From the NCBI RefSeq assembly GCF_029407905.1, contig NC_073627.1, forward strand, positions 124,137,697 through 124,201,696: 64,000 nt of DNA. The letters run 5' to 3'. The notes under the pieces were generated by a model. The model was given only the letters and a program-made list of their open reading frames with translations, searched no databases and was not told the DNA's origin. Made by a program: the position numbers and the translations under genes. Source of the DNA: Bubalus kerabau (lineage: Eukaryota > Chordata > Mammalia > Artiodactyla > Bovidae). Below, piece by piece: positions 45,175 to 58,094 of this stretch (position 1 is the first letter of the stretch; each line of letters begins with the position of its first letter).

Positions 45175-45610
45175 TCAAAAGCTGATGAGTCTTCTGGGAA
45201 ACTGGAGCAATCATACATTACTGATGACAGAGTAAATTGGTACAGTCATCTTGGAAAGCAACTGGGCAATGCGTTTCAAGAGCATGAAATTATTCAAACC
45301 TTTTGGTAAGGCTTCCCACAGCTAAGAATTTATCCTAAGGAAATAGTTCAAATGAAAAGCATTCCATGCATGAAGCTGCTCACTGCAGCATAAGTTTCAA
45401 AGCAAAAGAGAAAAAGTCAGGTAAAGATATAACAGTAGCTCGACACATCACAACCATCTGCAGAGTTTTTGAAAAACTTAACATTTGCCCTCCTGATAAA
45501 TCAGTTGTCTAGTACTAGGAGAACGGTTAAATACACGACATCAACCCAAAGGCATGGCAGGTAACCATTTTAAAGTCATATTTATGATAATGATGCTTAA
45601 ATAGCCAACA
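45175..45610 (+). mobile_element. Old L1 3' fragment
   Basis: Phrases such as tggtacagtcatcttggaaa, agcaactgggcaatgcgttt and gctaagaatttatcctaagg resemble the ORF2 end and 3'UTR of old L1M elements. It is strongly diverged. Confidence 0.55.
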
Positions 45611-45884
45611 TATTTACTAGATGAACCAGGAGGAGAACAAAGCTGTGGTGTTCATGTGTTTGTGTTTTGTTTTGTTTTTCTTAACAACATATGCATGTGG
45701 CAAAGCACTGTAATTTGATACCCCAAATAAAACCAGTGATTATCCTGCAATGGCAGCATTATCAATGCCTTGTTTCCCCCAAGAGTGACCTTGCAGATGT
45801 CGCCTGCCCTTGATTTACCGTTTGAATGTATTATTCAATGGGGAAGGGTGATCAGGCTCCCCACTCCTGTGATGGACCCTGGCC

Positions 45885-46035
45885 CTGAGTCATAAGGATG
45901 CTGACAAACCCTGACACCCTTTGGGTGCCCAGCCCTCTCACAATCATCCTATCACACATGGAGAAGCAAATACCTAAATGAAACGATTTGCCCAGGATCA
46001 TAAAGATAAGAAGCCACGTTCACTGCCTAGCTCTT
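45885..46035 (-). repeat. MIR-like fragment
   Basis: It carries cacaatcatcctatcacaca, then ggagaagcaaatacctaaat and atttgcccaggatcataaag, a diverged reverse MIR. Confidence 0.5.
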
Positions 46036-46794
46036 TCTCCAGGGAAGTGGAAGTGGGAAATTGGAACATACTCTAGACCAGAAACAAAGCTTAAACACTC
46101 AGCTTTGTATGCAAAGCAATAGAGCCCACACAGGGCCACAGCAGCACAAGGCCATGTCACTGCTGAGCCAACGACAGGACCACAACACGTGGCCACCGTA
46201 TGTCAGTGACAGGGTCACTGGACTCCTGCTGCCTTGGGCAGAAGTACAGTGCAAAGCAAAGGAGGCATTTCACAAGGAGCCTCAGTCCTAAACTGCAAAC
46301 CTTAAATAAAAAACAGCAGCCAAACTGCACACCTCTGTCTCGCCCTTCAGAGGCAAAGAGAATTAGTGCCTCAGCACTAACTTCAGACAACCTGGCCCAC
46401 CAATGAAGCAGAATCCACGAAAACAAAGCCACAAATACATCTCTCATTTCCTGAACATTGTCTCTGATGTACCTAAAGATAATTCAAGATGTTTGCCTGA
46501 TAGTGCATACCCAAAATCATCTATGCAAAACTCTGCAAATAATCTTCCAGTACTCTGCCCACCCCTTTAGAAGGGGAAAAGGCTTCTTGGGCTAGAGATC
46601 GCCTTCAGAACAATAACTACGCATCAGACTAACACCTTGCTTCACCAGCACACTCATGAAAAAGGAATTTTATCAGAAATTCTAATGCATCAGAGTAGCT
46701 TTTCTGTTTAAAATATAATGACGGAGATAAATGACTAGCCACGATTTGGGGGAAATCCAAATGAAAAGGACTTGAGATCTCTTTAAGTTGAGGA

Positions 46795-46990
46795 TATACT
46801 GATCATGAGGTTATCATGTTTAATAAGAGTGCCCCAGGTTCACTTGAAGGGTTTGATAAAACAGACAGCTGGACCCACTCAAAGAATTTCTGAGCCAGGA
46901 GGTCTGGGGCCCCAGCATCTGCCTTTCTAACAAGGTCCCAGGTGCTCTGCAGATTTCTGGACCGGGGACCACACTTTGAGAACCTTGGAA
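46795..46990 (-). mobile_element. MER20-type hAT DNA transposon
   Basis: It reads ggtctggggccccagcatct, gcctttctaacaaggtccca and ggaccggggaccacactttg, then agaacctt, which match the MER20 consensus in order. It is a non-coding relic. Confidence 0.75.
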
Positions 46991-47079
46991 ATTGAATAAT
47001 CATGACAGAGGCAGCGTCTACTGCTTAACACACCTGAGCTCCAATTACACACAGGCTCTAAATGTCAGTTAGTGTGGGT

Positions 47080-47165
47080 ACCCTTGGAGACTGGACCGGA
47101 AAGGTTAAAATAACTCGCCCAGGGTCAGAATTAAGCAGGAAGGGAGGTCAGATCTGTCTCTCTCC
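47080..47165 (-). repeat. MIR-like fragment
   Basis: It contains ggttaaaataactcgcccag and ggtcagaattaagcaggaag, typical of reverse MIR. Confidence 0.45.
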
Positions 47166-47189
47166 AAAGCCTTGCCACAGAGAGAGACG

Positions 47190-48400
47190 ATCGCCTTTCT
47201 CCACGCCTTTTTAGAAAATCAGACCAAGGCAAGAACATAAACCGAGGCTGGAGCAAGCCATTTGCCTACTGTGGGAAACCTCAAACTATATTCATTTAAA
47301 TGAGTCCACCCATGACAATGTAATCTCATCCCTTCTTCAACCCGATAATTAAAGCAAAACAAAGAGGGCCAGATGACAGAACCCCTTCAGTGGCTCAATT
47401 AATCAGAATACAAAGTCGCCAATTACAGGCAGATCATAACTTTCATGTTCCGCCTCCTCCTCATCTGGCAGCTTCTACAAGCACATTCTAGACCCCAGCC
47501 CTTTCCAACAGGGCGCCGACTCCCTCCTTCCACTGCTCACCTTTCACACTCACAGTTTCTCTCAGAGCAAGGAGGGGTTAAAATAAAGGGAAAGAAAAAC
47601 CTGCTGAAGGCTGCCTGGGCGGAGATAGCAACACTAATTGCTCCCATTCTCTGGCTCCTTGTGAGGCAGATCGCAGGGGCCTGCATCTTCGGAGAAAGCT
47701 CTCGGATCTTCGCAGCAGCTCTCAGCAGAGCAACTCAAGTGCCCTTAATTGTTTATGTCCTTAATGCAGAGCCTCTTGAATGCATTCATTTTTAATAGCA
47801 GGCTTGAGTGTGGGGCCCATCAAAGAAGGACAAAGCAACTCTATTCATTGGTCCTCCTTCCTGCAATGACAGTTTTCTGATTTATTTGCAAATGACAAGC
47901 TTGGCAGGCCCCACTTGAGGGCTGTCCTCTTTTTTTTTTTTTTAAAGAATTCAGTTGCATTTTCCAAGATGAAGTTGAGTCTCCAATGCTGTGTATTTGT
48001 GTAAATTCTTCCCCCTTCAGTTCCTTCTAATTAATGACTTAAATGTTTTGACCCAACTGTTGCCAAGCAGAGCATTTGGGCTTTAATTTGTCATTTTGGT
48101 AAAGATGCATCCTTGACAAAAGCATCGCAGCTGTTTCAGTGCCTAAACAGCACATTTCCATTATTCAGAAACCCTTGTTGCGGAGTTCAGAAAGTGCTGC
48201 TCACAAGAAATCGTTCTGACTCGTTTCATGATGCAAAAAGACAGCGTTTGGTGGTGTCAGAGGAAAATGCGCTCTGTTGTGCCACAAAAAGGGTTTCAAG
48301 ACAAACTCCACGGGGTGAACCATGGAACAATACTATGAATTAATCACCTATTGTTCTGGGAATGGAAAGAGAGCAAGCCTACACCTTTCACCCTCTTCAC
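47190..48400. other. Repeat-poor stretch in intron 4
   Basis: About 1.2 kb with no recognised SINE or LINE, with one 14-base T-run near 47932. A plus-strand open frame of 116 codons at 47445-47795 has no recognised similarity and no splice context. The block has many homeodomain-like TAATT cores and is a candidate conserved non-coding element; conservation was not tested. Confidence 0.3.
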
Positions 48401-48688
48401 AGGGCTTAGTCGTTTAGGGAGCTCATGAGAAATTAGATAGTATCATACAACAGCAGGAAGATCAGTGGGAGGAAGAACCGGCTACATCATCATGGCACGA
48501 AGGCTAAAATTACAATTACGAAAATAAAATATGCATACGTAAAGACAAAGACTGCACAAGAATATGCAAAAACCAAGTAGCCTCTGAAAACCGGGTTTAT
48601 GAGAATGGTCTTGGTTCAAAACTTGGAAAGTTACTTTCTTTGTAATAACACTTAAACCCTTTCTTTTTAATCAGAGCAAACTTTTAGG

Positions 48689-48895
48689 TCTGTTTCCCTG
48701 TGGCTCAGTGGTGAAGAATCCAGCTGCCCATTTAGGAGATGAGGGTTCTATCCCTAGGTTGGGAAGATCCCTTGGTGAAGGAAAGGGTCCCAGTATTCTT
48801 GCCTGGGAAATCCTATGGACAGCAGAGTCTGGCAGGCTACAGGTCAAGGGGTCACAAAGAGTTGGACGTGACTTAGCGACTAAACAACAACAAAC
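48689..48895 (+). mobile_element. Bov-tA SINE
   Basis: It reads tttccctgtggctcagtggt, then gggttctatccctaggttgg and ggtcacaaagagttggacgt, ending in a CAACAACAA tail. It is moderately diverged. Confidence 0.9.
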
Positions 48896-49748
48896 CCGTT
48901 TCTGGATGGTACTGGCTTCCAACAGTCTGCATCACTGTGCCCCTGCCCCCCATCACGATAAAGCAAACATCCAGTGCACACAACTATAAAGCACAATTTA
49001 TCATCAGCTTTAGTATTTCTCATCATACCCTCTCCCCACATCTTATCTGGAGATCACTGGATAGGTATGAATGTTTCCCTAAAAGGTTGGAATCGTCAGC
49101 CAATCTAGATGGTGGGAAGGGAATCTCCTGCCTGAATGGACCATGAACAGTGGTTCCCTAATTTTATAAGCACGCTGCAGCAGAATGACCCATACACATG
49201 AAGGATGGCTGCCACTCTTGTTCCAGAGCAACTTCCTGGGAAAAGCAGCTACTTCATCAAGAGGTCTACGCCATCAAAGCCATGTGACATGCAGGAGAAT
49301 GGCCCAAGTCAGAAAGACACGTGTGTGTGTATGCACTGATAAGGCCATCCTTGAGTCCCAAACTCAAGTCTCAGGTGGAAAGCCCCATCTCTGGGCCTGA
49401 CTCCTCACAGGCTGAACTGCTGGAGAGGTGGTCCTTTGGGAAGGAAGACAAGGTTCCTGGCATTCCCAGTTGAAACCTGGGGCTCTCTTTTCCATCAACA
49501 TCATGTGCCAAGAAACTCCAGAATGCAAGTTACCCCCTAGAGTGGCCAGAGGATGAATCTGAAGGGAGGGGGCTCTATTGCAGACTGGGGTTGGGCTTCT
49601 GCCTCAGGACAGTCCTCTGCTGAACCTAGCAGTGCCAGAAAAGCATCAAAGTTTGAGGGGGAAAAAAAAATGTGCACAGTGACATCAAAAGTGAAGGAAA
49701 AAATTACTTTCTCAAAAGCACCTTAGATCATAATTAAAATGAAATCTG

Positions 49749-50014
49749 GGGACTTTCCTGGTGGTCCAGTAGTTAAGAATCCACCTGCCAATGCAAGGGA
49801 CACGGGTGTGAGCCCTGATCTGGAAGATCCCACATGCTGTGGGACAAGTAAGTCCATGCACCACGACGAACGAGCCCGTGCTGTAGAGCCCGTGAGCCGC
49901 GAGAGAAGCCTGTGCACTGCAGCTGGAGAGTGGCCCCCACTCACCACAACTACAGGAAGCCCACTCAAAGAGACAAAGACCTAATGCAGCCAAAAGTAAA
50001 GTATTAATTTACAA
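49749..50014 (+). mobile_element. CHR-type SINE, long form
   Basis: It starts gggactttcctggtggtcca and includes a CpG-rich interior (cgagcccgtgctgtagagcc). It ends in an AT-rich tail. A perfect 13-base duplication, aaaatgaaatctg, flanks it at 49736-49748 and 50015-50027. Confidence 0.92.
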
Positions 50015-50206
50015 AAAATGAAATCTGATGGGCTGGTGAAAATTGTGTTCAAAGCATCACCTTTTGGAAAAACTTTTAAGTATTTATAAGATGGTAAGCA
50101 CAAGGATCCTAGATGACAGAGTTCATTAGTACACTCAAGAGCCACAGGATATTAACTTGGCCATGCAGGTGGATGCAAAGAGAAACAGCATTTTGAACAC
50201 AAATTA

Positions 50207-50330
50207 AGGGACTTCCATGGCGGCCCAGTGGTTCAGACTCCCAATGTAGGAGGCCTGGGTCAATCCCTGGTTGAGGAACTAGATCCCACATGCCACAACT
50301 AAGACCCAGCACACATAAATAAATACAAGT
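50207..50330 (+). mobile_element. CHR-type SINE, short
   Basis: It begins gggacttccatggcggccca and contains tcaatccctggttgaggaac and catgccacaactaagaccca, then an AAATAAATA tail. Confidence 0.88.
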
Positions 50331-50819
50331 TAATTCTTAAACAAAGAACCTGTTCATCACATTGCATCACAATACGATCCACAGAGAAATCTAAGCAGTA
50401 AGAAAAATAATCATCACTTCTCCAACATAACAATCAAGCTACTTTCAGGGGGTAAAAAGTGTGCTGTCTGAAGATAATTTAGTCAGGGCTACATGGATTG
50501 ACCACAAATATATATATAATTAAAAGTATTTAAAGAAAAGCCCCTTTATGCCGTCATATCACCTTGTAATTTTAAAATGACATATCAATGTCATGTGTTG
50601 TCTAACATTTACCAGGGAAGAATTAAACAAGAAGGGATGAAAGAATACTGAAAGAATACTGGATAATTCAAGCGAGAACAATTTATAAACCAGGGGCCAT
50701 CAGAAGTTACCACTCCTATCATTCACCAGTTATTTTACAAGTGGACAAATCAATTTTTGTGCTTGTGTGTTTTTAGAAAGCATCCTAGATATTCTTCCAT
50801 TAATTATGTGAGTTCAAGA

Positions 50820-52130
50820 CATGTCAATTCTTGTTTCCCAGAGCACAAGAAACCAAATTTAACCCACGTATTGTGTTACACGGGTCTGCACTCGCATGGT
50901 TCCCACAGGGCTCGGCTGGCTCAATAATGTCGAGCTTCTTCTGGAAGAACAGAATAGACTTCCTGCCATTTGGACTGTGAAACACAGTAATCCACCAGGG
51001 AATAAAGGTCAATGTTGCACTTTTGGTCATTACTGAATCATTTGAGATGATCTGCGGTGAGGATGAGAGGAAAATCGAAGGCTGTGAGAACGCTGCAAAT
51101 GGCTTGACCTCAGACCAATTTCCATCTCCATCTGTCTAATAGACATGTGGATAAAAAGCCTCCCTCCTTCTGGGCTACTCTGCTGTTTTCAAATCCACCG
51201 CACAAGCCAGGAACCAGTTAAACAATACGTTAATAAGGGGAAATAACCTTCTAAGCCCCAGACTGACACTTACTCAGGTTTTAGGGCATCAGCTCAAGTT
51301 TAGAAAGCAATTTTCCAGTCTGCGAGCAGTACTGCAAAGGAGAAATTCTAACGAATATGGAGAATCGTCTGCAGTTGCAGGGGCATGTGCCAAAAATCTC
51401 CTTATTTGTACATGCAAATATATGCATGCTCACACACCTCCGCCCCCCCACCAAAAGACATCCACACGATTTCTATTACGTCTGCTAACACAAAGGAGAA
51501 CAGCAGTTCCAAAAGCTGTGTGCTGCTGAGGAATCTTTTTTCTTCCAAGTGTCCAATTAATGCTGCTTAATCATTATTAAAGCATTTCAATCATTAAATA
51601 CAAAATATTCCTGGGAACCCAGAGCCTAATTACCACTTAAGCCACGGAATAAATGTTAATACCCTGACTTTACGCTAATACTCCTCTTCCCTGGTTTGGT
51701 CAAGCTCCTTTGTGAAGGTCCATATGTAAGTTTAGGCCCCCACAGTATATCAATGTCAAACAACATCGTGTCAAGCTAAGATTCAATTCAGGTAAGTGCC
51801 ACTGCCAAATTTTCTTGTTCCCAGACGGGCTTTAAGATTATTTTATTGCTTGAAATTTAATTTGTTCCAACTCGTGTCTCCATGACAACGTTGGCTAACC
51901 CTGCAAATCATTTGGGTAATTGGATATCTTATCTTTCTATTGCTCTCAAATCGAATGATTCTGCTAGAATTGTAACAGCCAATCAAATTTACAGTCCTCC
52001 TGAGTAATAGACTTGGAAAAGTAGCCACATTCATCTCCTCTTTACGGCCATATTAACCAGTATGCGACAAACAGTAGAATCTGGTCTTCAAACTACACTC
52101 CAAACTCTAAGTGATGTCAACACCAATATC
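50820..52130. other. Repeat-poor stretch in intron 4
   Basis: About 1.3 kb without a recognised repeat. It has several TAATTA and ATTAAT cores near 51560-51660 and a balanced composition. It is a candidate for a conserved regulatory block, untested. Confidence 0.3.
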
Positions 52131-53255
52131 CTCACTGTGCAAAGTCTACCCAAAAGCCCCTTCCCTTTTATACTGTTTTAATTTGCAAAGCAACAGTTGG
52201 TACCCATTCCATGTAAATCTTGAGCAATTTCAGCATTTTGAGGGAAACCAACGAGTTGATCAGAAAAAGTAATACTAAAATAAAAACCTCAGCTTTTGTG
52301 GGTACTTGACCTTGTGATAAAATCATGAGCAAAACAACGGCCGCACAAGGTGACAGCGGTGTGCCACCACTGCCCTGCCGGGCTCCTTCTGTAAGCCACA
52401 TCTGACCCTGTGCATTGTAAAAAGTAAGAATGAATCCAGATTTAGCAACCAGTTCAAAAATCTCTGTATCCCTAGAGAAATCCAGTCGAAATGTGACACC
52501 CCATTAATTTCATTTAATTCATGAATTCAGAACAGTCACAGCATTCAGAATAATCAATTATGAAATAGAGATTTTTTGGTAAGATTCAGAAGTCAGCCGC
52601 TCTTGTTAGTGGTATGATTTTGGCCTTTGGTGAGCTAAAAAGGGACACGAGTTGGACACATTTCAATGGTCCAATTCCAATCTTCTCGGGAGCTCTACAA
52701 GGACACTGGCTCCGAGGGAGCACAGGGTCCAGGCACTGTAAGAGGGCCAGCCAGCTTAGAAAACGAAAAGGCTCTGCAACCCCGGCCAACTGGCAGGCCA
52801 AGGGGTTGTCAAGAACTTCATGCTTCGCCTACGGACACTCGGAGGACTTTAGGACTTGAGCTAAACACAGAGCCACAACGTGGGGCATCTCAGCACACCG
52901 AAGTCAGTAGGCAGCAGGGGTTTTAAGCAAACGTGAGAGCAGGCACTGGCACAATTTGTCCAGGTGTGTCCTCTTTTAACCCAAATACTTACAAAAAGTT
53001 GCTACTGCATCATGCCTGGCAGTAAGAGTCAACAGTCTAACTTCCGGTCCATCCAATCCCAATGGCCCTGCTTTTCTCTCCCTCCTGTGGGTTTTGTGGG
53101 TGTGTGTGTGTCTTCCTGCTTCCTCAAATACTAGCACTTAAGTAGCAATTGTGAACTGACAGTCTACAAAAATCTCAAGCCCATGGAGTACGTGGAAAAT
53201 ACTGCAACACATCTACTCAAACTTTTGCATGCACTCCAGAATTTTCATAGCCAAA

Positions 53256-54210
53256 GAAAACTATACATATCAATTTACATTCCCACCAACTGTGTAAGAG
53301 GGTTCCCTTTTCTTCACTTTCTCTCTAGCAATTTTGTTTGTAGATTTTTTAATGATGGCCATTCTGACTGGTGTTTGAGATAACACCTCATTGCACTTTT
53401 TTGATTTGCATTTCTCTAACAATGAGTGATGTGGAGCATATTTTCAGGTGTCTGTTGGCCCTCTGTATGTCTTCTTTGGAGAAATGTCTGTTCAGGCCTT
53501 TTGCCCACTTTTTGACTGGGTTGTTTGTTTTTCTGGTATTGCACTGCATGAGTTGCTTGTATATTTTGGAGACTAATCCTTTGTCAGTTGTTTCATTGGC
53601 AATTAGTCCTAAATGAGGTGAATGAACCTAGAGCCTATTACATAGGGTGAAGTAAGTCAGAAAGAGAAACACAAATATTGCATATTAACGCATGCATATG
53701 AAATCTATAAAGATGGTACTGATGATTCTATTTGCAGGGCAGCAATGGAGACAGAGACACAGAGAACAGGCTGTGGACACAGTGGGGAAAGGAAAGGGTG
53801 GGACAAATTGAGAGAATAGCATGGAAACATATATTACCATATGTAAAACAGACAGCAAGTGGGCATTTGCTGAGTGACACTGGGAGCTCAACCCAGTGCT
53901 TTGTGACAACCTAGAGGGGTAGGACTGGCGAAGGAAATGGCAACCCACTCCAGTGTTCTCACCTGGAGAATCCCAGGGACGGGGGAGCCTGGTGGGCTGC
54001 CATGTATGGAATCACACAGAGTTGGGCATGACTGAAGCAACTTAGCAGCAGCAGCAGAGGGGTGGGATGGGGAGGTAGATGGGGGGTGGAGGAGAGGCGC
54101 GGTTCAGGAGGGAGGGAACATATGTATAACTGTGGCTGATTCATGTAGATGTATGGCAGAAACCAACACAATATTGTAAAGCAATTATCCTTCAATAAAA
54201 AAATAAACCA
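53256..54210. mobile_element. L1 LINE with 5' inversion (twin priming)
   Basis: The left half (53256-53600) is the end of L1 ORF2 in reverse, with gccattctgactggtgtttg, ttgatttgcatttctctaac and tttgcccactttttgactgg. The right half (about 53610-54210) is the 3' end in forward sense, with gtaagtcagaaagagaaaca, caacacaatattgtaaagca and attatccttcaataaa. The two halves meet head to head near 53605, which is the signature of twin priming. A BovA SINE interrupts the right half. No frame is intact. Confidence 0.88.
53928..54056 (+). mobile_element. BovA monomer SINE nested in L1
   Basis: It runs gcgaaggaaatggcaaccca to gaagcaacttagcagcagca. The flanking agaggggtaggactgg and agaggggtgggatgg appear to be a diverged target duplication within the L1 3'UTR. 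Confidence 0.87.
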
Positions 54211-54596
54211 AAAAACTGTATGTGTGTATATGTCATCAAGACACACGTTTTTTTCCTCCCTTTCTCCAACAAAGCAACTATCTTTAATTTATCCACACAC
54301 CTTTTTTTTCAGGATAATAAAATTATCTTCCAATTCAAAATTTGATTTTCTACGTTACATCAAAAGAAACACACCTCCCATCCTTTATTCTGCCAGAACT
54401 CACTTCGATAAAAATGAACCAAATCTGTTCTCTGTTGTTCACCCATCCCCATAAATGAAAAAACTCAACACAAAACTATTCTCACTGGTAGCTGTATTAA
54501 CTACTTAACGCTGTTGCCTTCCAAGGGCACCTTTTGCTGTTTGACTTAAATAAAGCACCTTAATTCCTCTAGAGCACATACGTGTGCGTGTGTACG

Positions 54597-54811
54597 TATG
54601 TGTGTGCTCAGTTGTGTCCGACTCTTTTCAACCCTACAGACTGTAATCTGCCAGGCTCCTCTGTCCATGGGATTTTCCTGGTAAGAATACTGGAGTGTGT
54701 TGCCATTTCCTCCTCCAGGGGATCTTCCCAACCCAAGGATCAAACCCTCATCTCCTACATCTCCTGGACTCCAGGTGGATTCGTTTACCACTGAGCCACC
54801 ATAGAGGCTGC
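54597..54811 (-). mobile_element. Bov-tA SINE
   Basis: On the plus strand it runs from tgtgtgtgctcagttgtgtc to accactgagccaccatagag, a full Bov-tA in reverse. Confidence 0.92.
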
Positions 54812-55089
54812 CAACAGGAGATTAAAAAAAGAGAGGAAAAAAAAATGCCCTTTTGAACCTACCGATAAATGCTCCTGATCTTAAAAGTAAACAAACAATA
54901 AAAACTTTGAGGGGAAATACTGGAAAGCAAACAGTTCAGATGCAGGAAGGAAGGAAACTGGACTTGGAAAAACAATAGGGAGCATGGCCTAGAATTCCAA
55001 ATAGAGTGTATAGTTTAAAAGGAATCAATAATAGAGTCAATAACAGATTCTGAGAACAGCTGTCCTGAGACTGCCCAAGTACAGGCTCC

Positions 55090-55155
55090 TGCGCACAGAA
55101 ACTCACTCAATCCTGATAACTACCCTATACAGTAGATGCTACTGTCATCCCCTAA
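55090..55155 (-). repeat. MIR-like fragment
   Basis: It contains actcactcaatcctgataac and then taccctatacagtagatgct, the reverse of a MIR 3' part. Confidence 0.4.
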
Positions 55156-55225
55156 CCTTCTTGCCTGTTTTTTTCCTTTGCAAGGGGGAATAATTAATAT
55201 CCACAGGAGGCTGGAAGGATTTACA

Positions 55226-55437
55226 GAGTTCCTAGGTGGCTTAGTGGTAAAGAATTCGCCTGCAATGCAGGAGACAAGGGTTTGTTCCTTGGGTCAGGAA
55301 GATCCCTTGGAGAAGGAAATGGCTACCTACTCCGGTACTCTTGACTGGGAAATCTCATGAACTGAAGAGTCTGGCGGGATACAATCCATGGAGTTGCAAA
55401 AGGAGTCGGCCATGACTTAGTGACTCAATAACAACAT
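55226..55437 (+). mobile_element. Bov-tA SINE
   Basis: It runs from gagttcctaggtggcttagt to ccatgacttagtgactcaat, a diverged Bov-tA. Confidence 0.9.
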
Positions 55438-55509
55438 ACTGTACAATTTCTAGGGCACATGTGGCCCAATACATGGAGCTAAGAATATTTACTCTCATGT
55501 CTCAAATAA

Positions 55510-55731
55510 GCTTACTCCTGGTGGCCCAGTAGTAAAGAATCTGCCTGCCAATGCAACAGACATGGGTTCGAAGCCTGAGTCGGGAAGATCCCTGGGAGAA
55601 GGAAATGGCAACCCACTCTAGTATTTTGCCTGGGAAATCCCAAAGACAGAGGAGCCAGGAGGGATACAGTCCATGGGGTTTCAAAGAGTCTTGACACGAC
55701 TTAGCGACTAAACAATAACAACAATAATAGA
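55510..55731 (+). mobile_element. Bov-tA SINE
   Basis: It runs from cttactcctggtggcccagt to cgacttagcgactaaacaat, with an AATAACAACAATAATAG tail. It lies only about 75 bases after another Bov-tA in the same orientation. Confidence 0.9.
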
Positions 55732-57026
55732 CCCAAGAAGCTGCCTTTTGAAAGCCAAAGTGCTGAAACAGACAAGTGTCTGAGAACTGAGTGGGCACCT
55801 GTAGCTGCAGGTTGCATGGGGACCAGATGCCCTTCCTCCATCCCAGGGGCCCAACCATTTTTCTTTCCATACCAGACCAAGATGCAGATCAATGTTTAAG
55901 ACCCCCTTTCCTAAACCAAAAGCAACCTTTTTATTTACACTCACTAATCCATAGAAGCCTTTCAAATGGCACAAATAAAGGCGGCTGCATTTTGTTCTCT
56001 AAATCAATTTTCTCCCCAGCCATCAACTAGATGTTCCTGCACAGAGAAAGAACAGCCCTTCCCTTCTAATTCAAAAATCCATACTGCCATTGCCCTTGCA
56101 AACTGCTAAACAAGCAGTATCGGCAAGTCACTTGTGTTCTGTAATATATTTACTGCAAATCCCAGTGGCTCACCTCCTAATGCAGTTTTTTATCGTGTCT
56201 GTGAGTGTCAATACACTGGCCAGTCACCTTACTTGTGAGAGGCTCTGCCCAGCTATTTGCTCAAGGCATCAAGAGGGCACAGAGGACAAAGGCTGTGCTC
56301 CTAGAGGCCCCAGCGATGGAGAGCCTCCTCCTCATGCCAGGATCTTCAAAGAGGTTTTGGTCTCTGGCAATCCACATCCTAGTAACACCCACAGCATCTG
56401 AGAGGCCACCTTAAATTCTCCATCAGGAGAGCTTCCATTCACACAAAGTTCAAAATCAGAGTCCTGATCAGAGTCCTTCCCAGTTTCCTACCTATCAACA
56501 CTAAAGCTGTTCCCCTGGTGAATTTGCTGATCACATCTGAAACGTGCATTATCAAGCACCAAAAGGGGAAGGGGAATCTGGCTTTTTTAAGTACCAACCT
56601 CTGCTTTCAGATGAGAGCATAAGAGCAAGCACCCCAACACCACATAATGGTGGATCATCTAATACAATCACGCCAAAAACACAAAGGGCAAGTTAGAAGG
56701 AAAATGTTACAAAATGCGATAAACACCTATTCAGATGGTGTATACTTGGAGAAACTCCCCTTCCATGTGCACCGGCCTCAAAGGTTGCTAAAGAAAGGCT
56801 TGAATCACCTATTTATCTTTCAGGGTGAGCAGAAGGCAAGTGCTCTATGCAAAATATGGGACAGACAGAGATATTACAAAAATGCTACTTTACAGACTCC
56901 TGGGATCAAATAGGTGGGTATAATACAGGGTGTTCACTTTACATTTCTTTCTCCTCTTCTGTATATATGAAACTCTTCATAGCAAAATGTTTGGGGTAGG
57001 GGAATGAACTCTGTAAAGACAAGTAA

Positions 57027-57234
57027 ATCATGCCCATGCTTAGTCGGGTCTGACTCTCTGCAACCCCATGGACTGTAGCCCACCAGGCTCCTCTGTTCAT
57101 GCAATTTTTCAGGCAAGAATACTGCAGTGGGTTGTCATTTCCTTCTCCAGGGGATCTTCCCAACTTAGGGATTAAACCCGCGTCTCCTGCACTGGCAAGT
57201 GGGTTCTTTACCACTGAGCCACCTGGGAAGCCTC
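57027..57234 (-). mobile_element. Bov-tA SINE
   Basis: It runs on the plus strand from tcatgcccatgcttagtcgg to accactgagccacctgggaa. A near duplication, aagtaaatcat and aagtaaataat, flanks it. Confidence 0.92.
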
Positions 57235-57882
57235 TATAAGTAAATAATCAATAGTATAATTATTAAGAAACCTGGTGATTAAGTCAAGTCTAATGCCCTG
57301 GAAGAAACTTGTAACTCAACTTATCCACAGCTCTGCTAGTGGCTGTGGTCATCCTTAGGAGATAAATGGTGGTTCCCAGGGCAGTAAAGCATGCACACAC
57401 TCAATTCACATGGAAACCCAGATCTCAGAAACATACTACTTCTGTTTTCTCTCTTTTTACCTTTTTACTACAAACTGAAATGTATTACTCTAATTAAACT
57501 TCTCTAAGTAGCCTCTATAGATATTTGACTATAAATCATTTTTCAAAAGAAAAACATCTGAGCAAAAGTGGTTGGATGAGATTAGAACTGTAATCCTACA
57601 AAACATCTGATGAAACCAAACAGATTTCACTCTTAATTTTATCATAAGGACTCATACTGGTACTCTAGAGTCAAGTTTTTAATCTAGATTCCATGGACTT
57701 GCTGATGGATCTTAACATGTCCACAAAAAGCCAAAATTGTTTGGCAAAGCTGCATGTGTATCAAAATGCATATGGTTTTTTGCCAAGCAGGTTTTACCTG
57801 ATTTTCATATGGGTTCAGGACCCAAAATTGTTACTCTACCGGCTCTGAGGGGCACAATAAATGCTTCTTAAATGCCTACTCA

Positions 57883-58094
57883 GGGATTTTCCTGGTGGTC
57901 CAGTGGCTAAGACGCCACAATCCTAATGCAGGGGGCCTGGGTTCAATTCTTGGTTGAGGAACCAAATCCCACATGCCACAACTAAAGATCCCACACACTG
58001 CATTAAAAAAAAGAAAAAAGGTCCTGCGTGCCACAACTAAGACTTGGCACAGCCAAATAGATAAATAAATACTCCTTTTTTTCTTTTTTAATTT
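57883..58094 (+). mobile_element. CHR-type SINE
   Basis: It starts gggattttcctggtggtcca and ends in an A/T-rich tail with a repeated 'tgccacaactaaga' motif. A perfect 15-base duplication, ttaaatgcctactca, at 57868-57882 and 58095-58109 fixes its limits. Confidence 0.93.

Noticed and set aside
47445..47795. 116-codon plus-strand open frame
   Set aside because: No recognised domain, no splice or promoter context, and in an intron; treated as chance.
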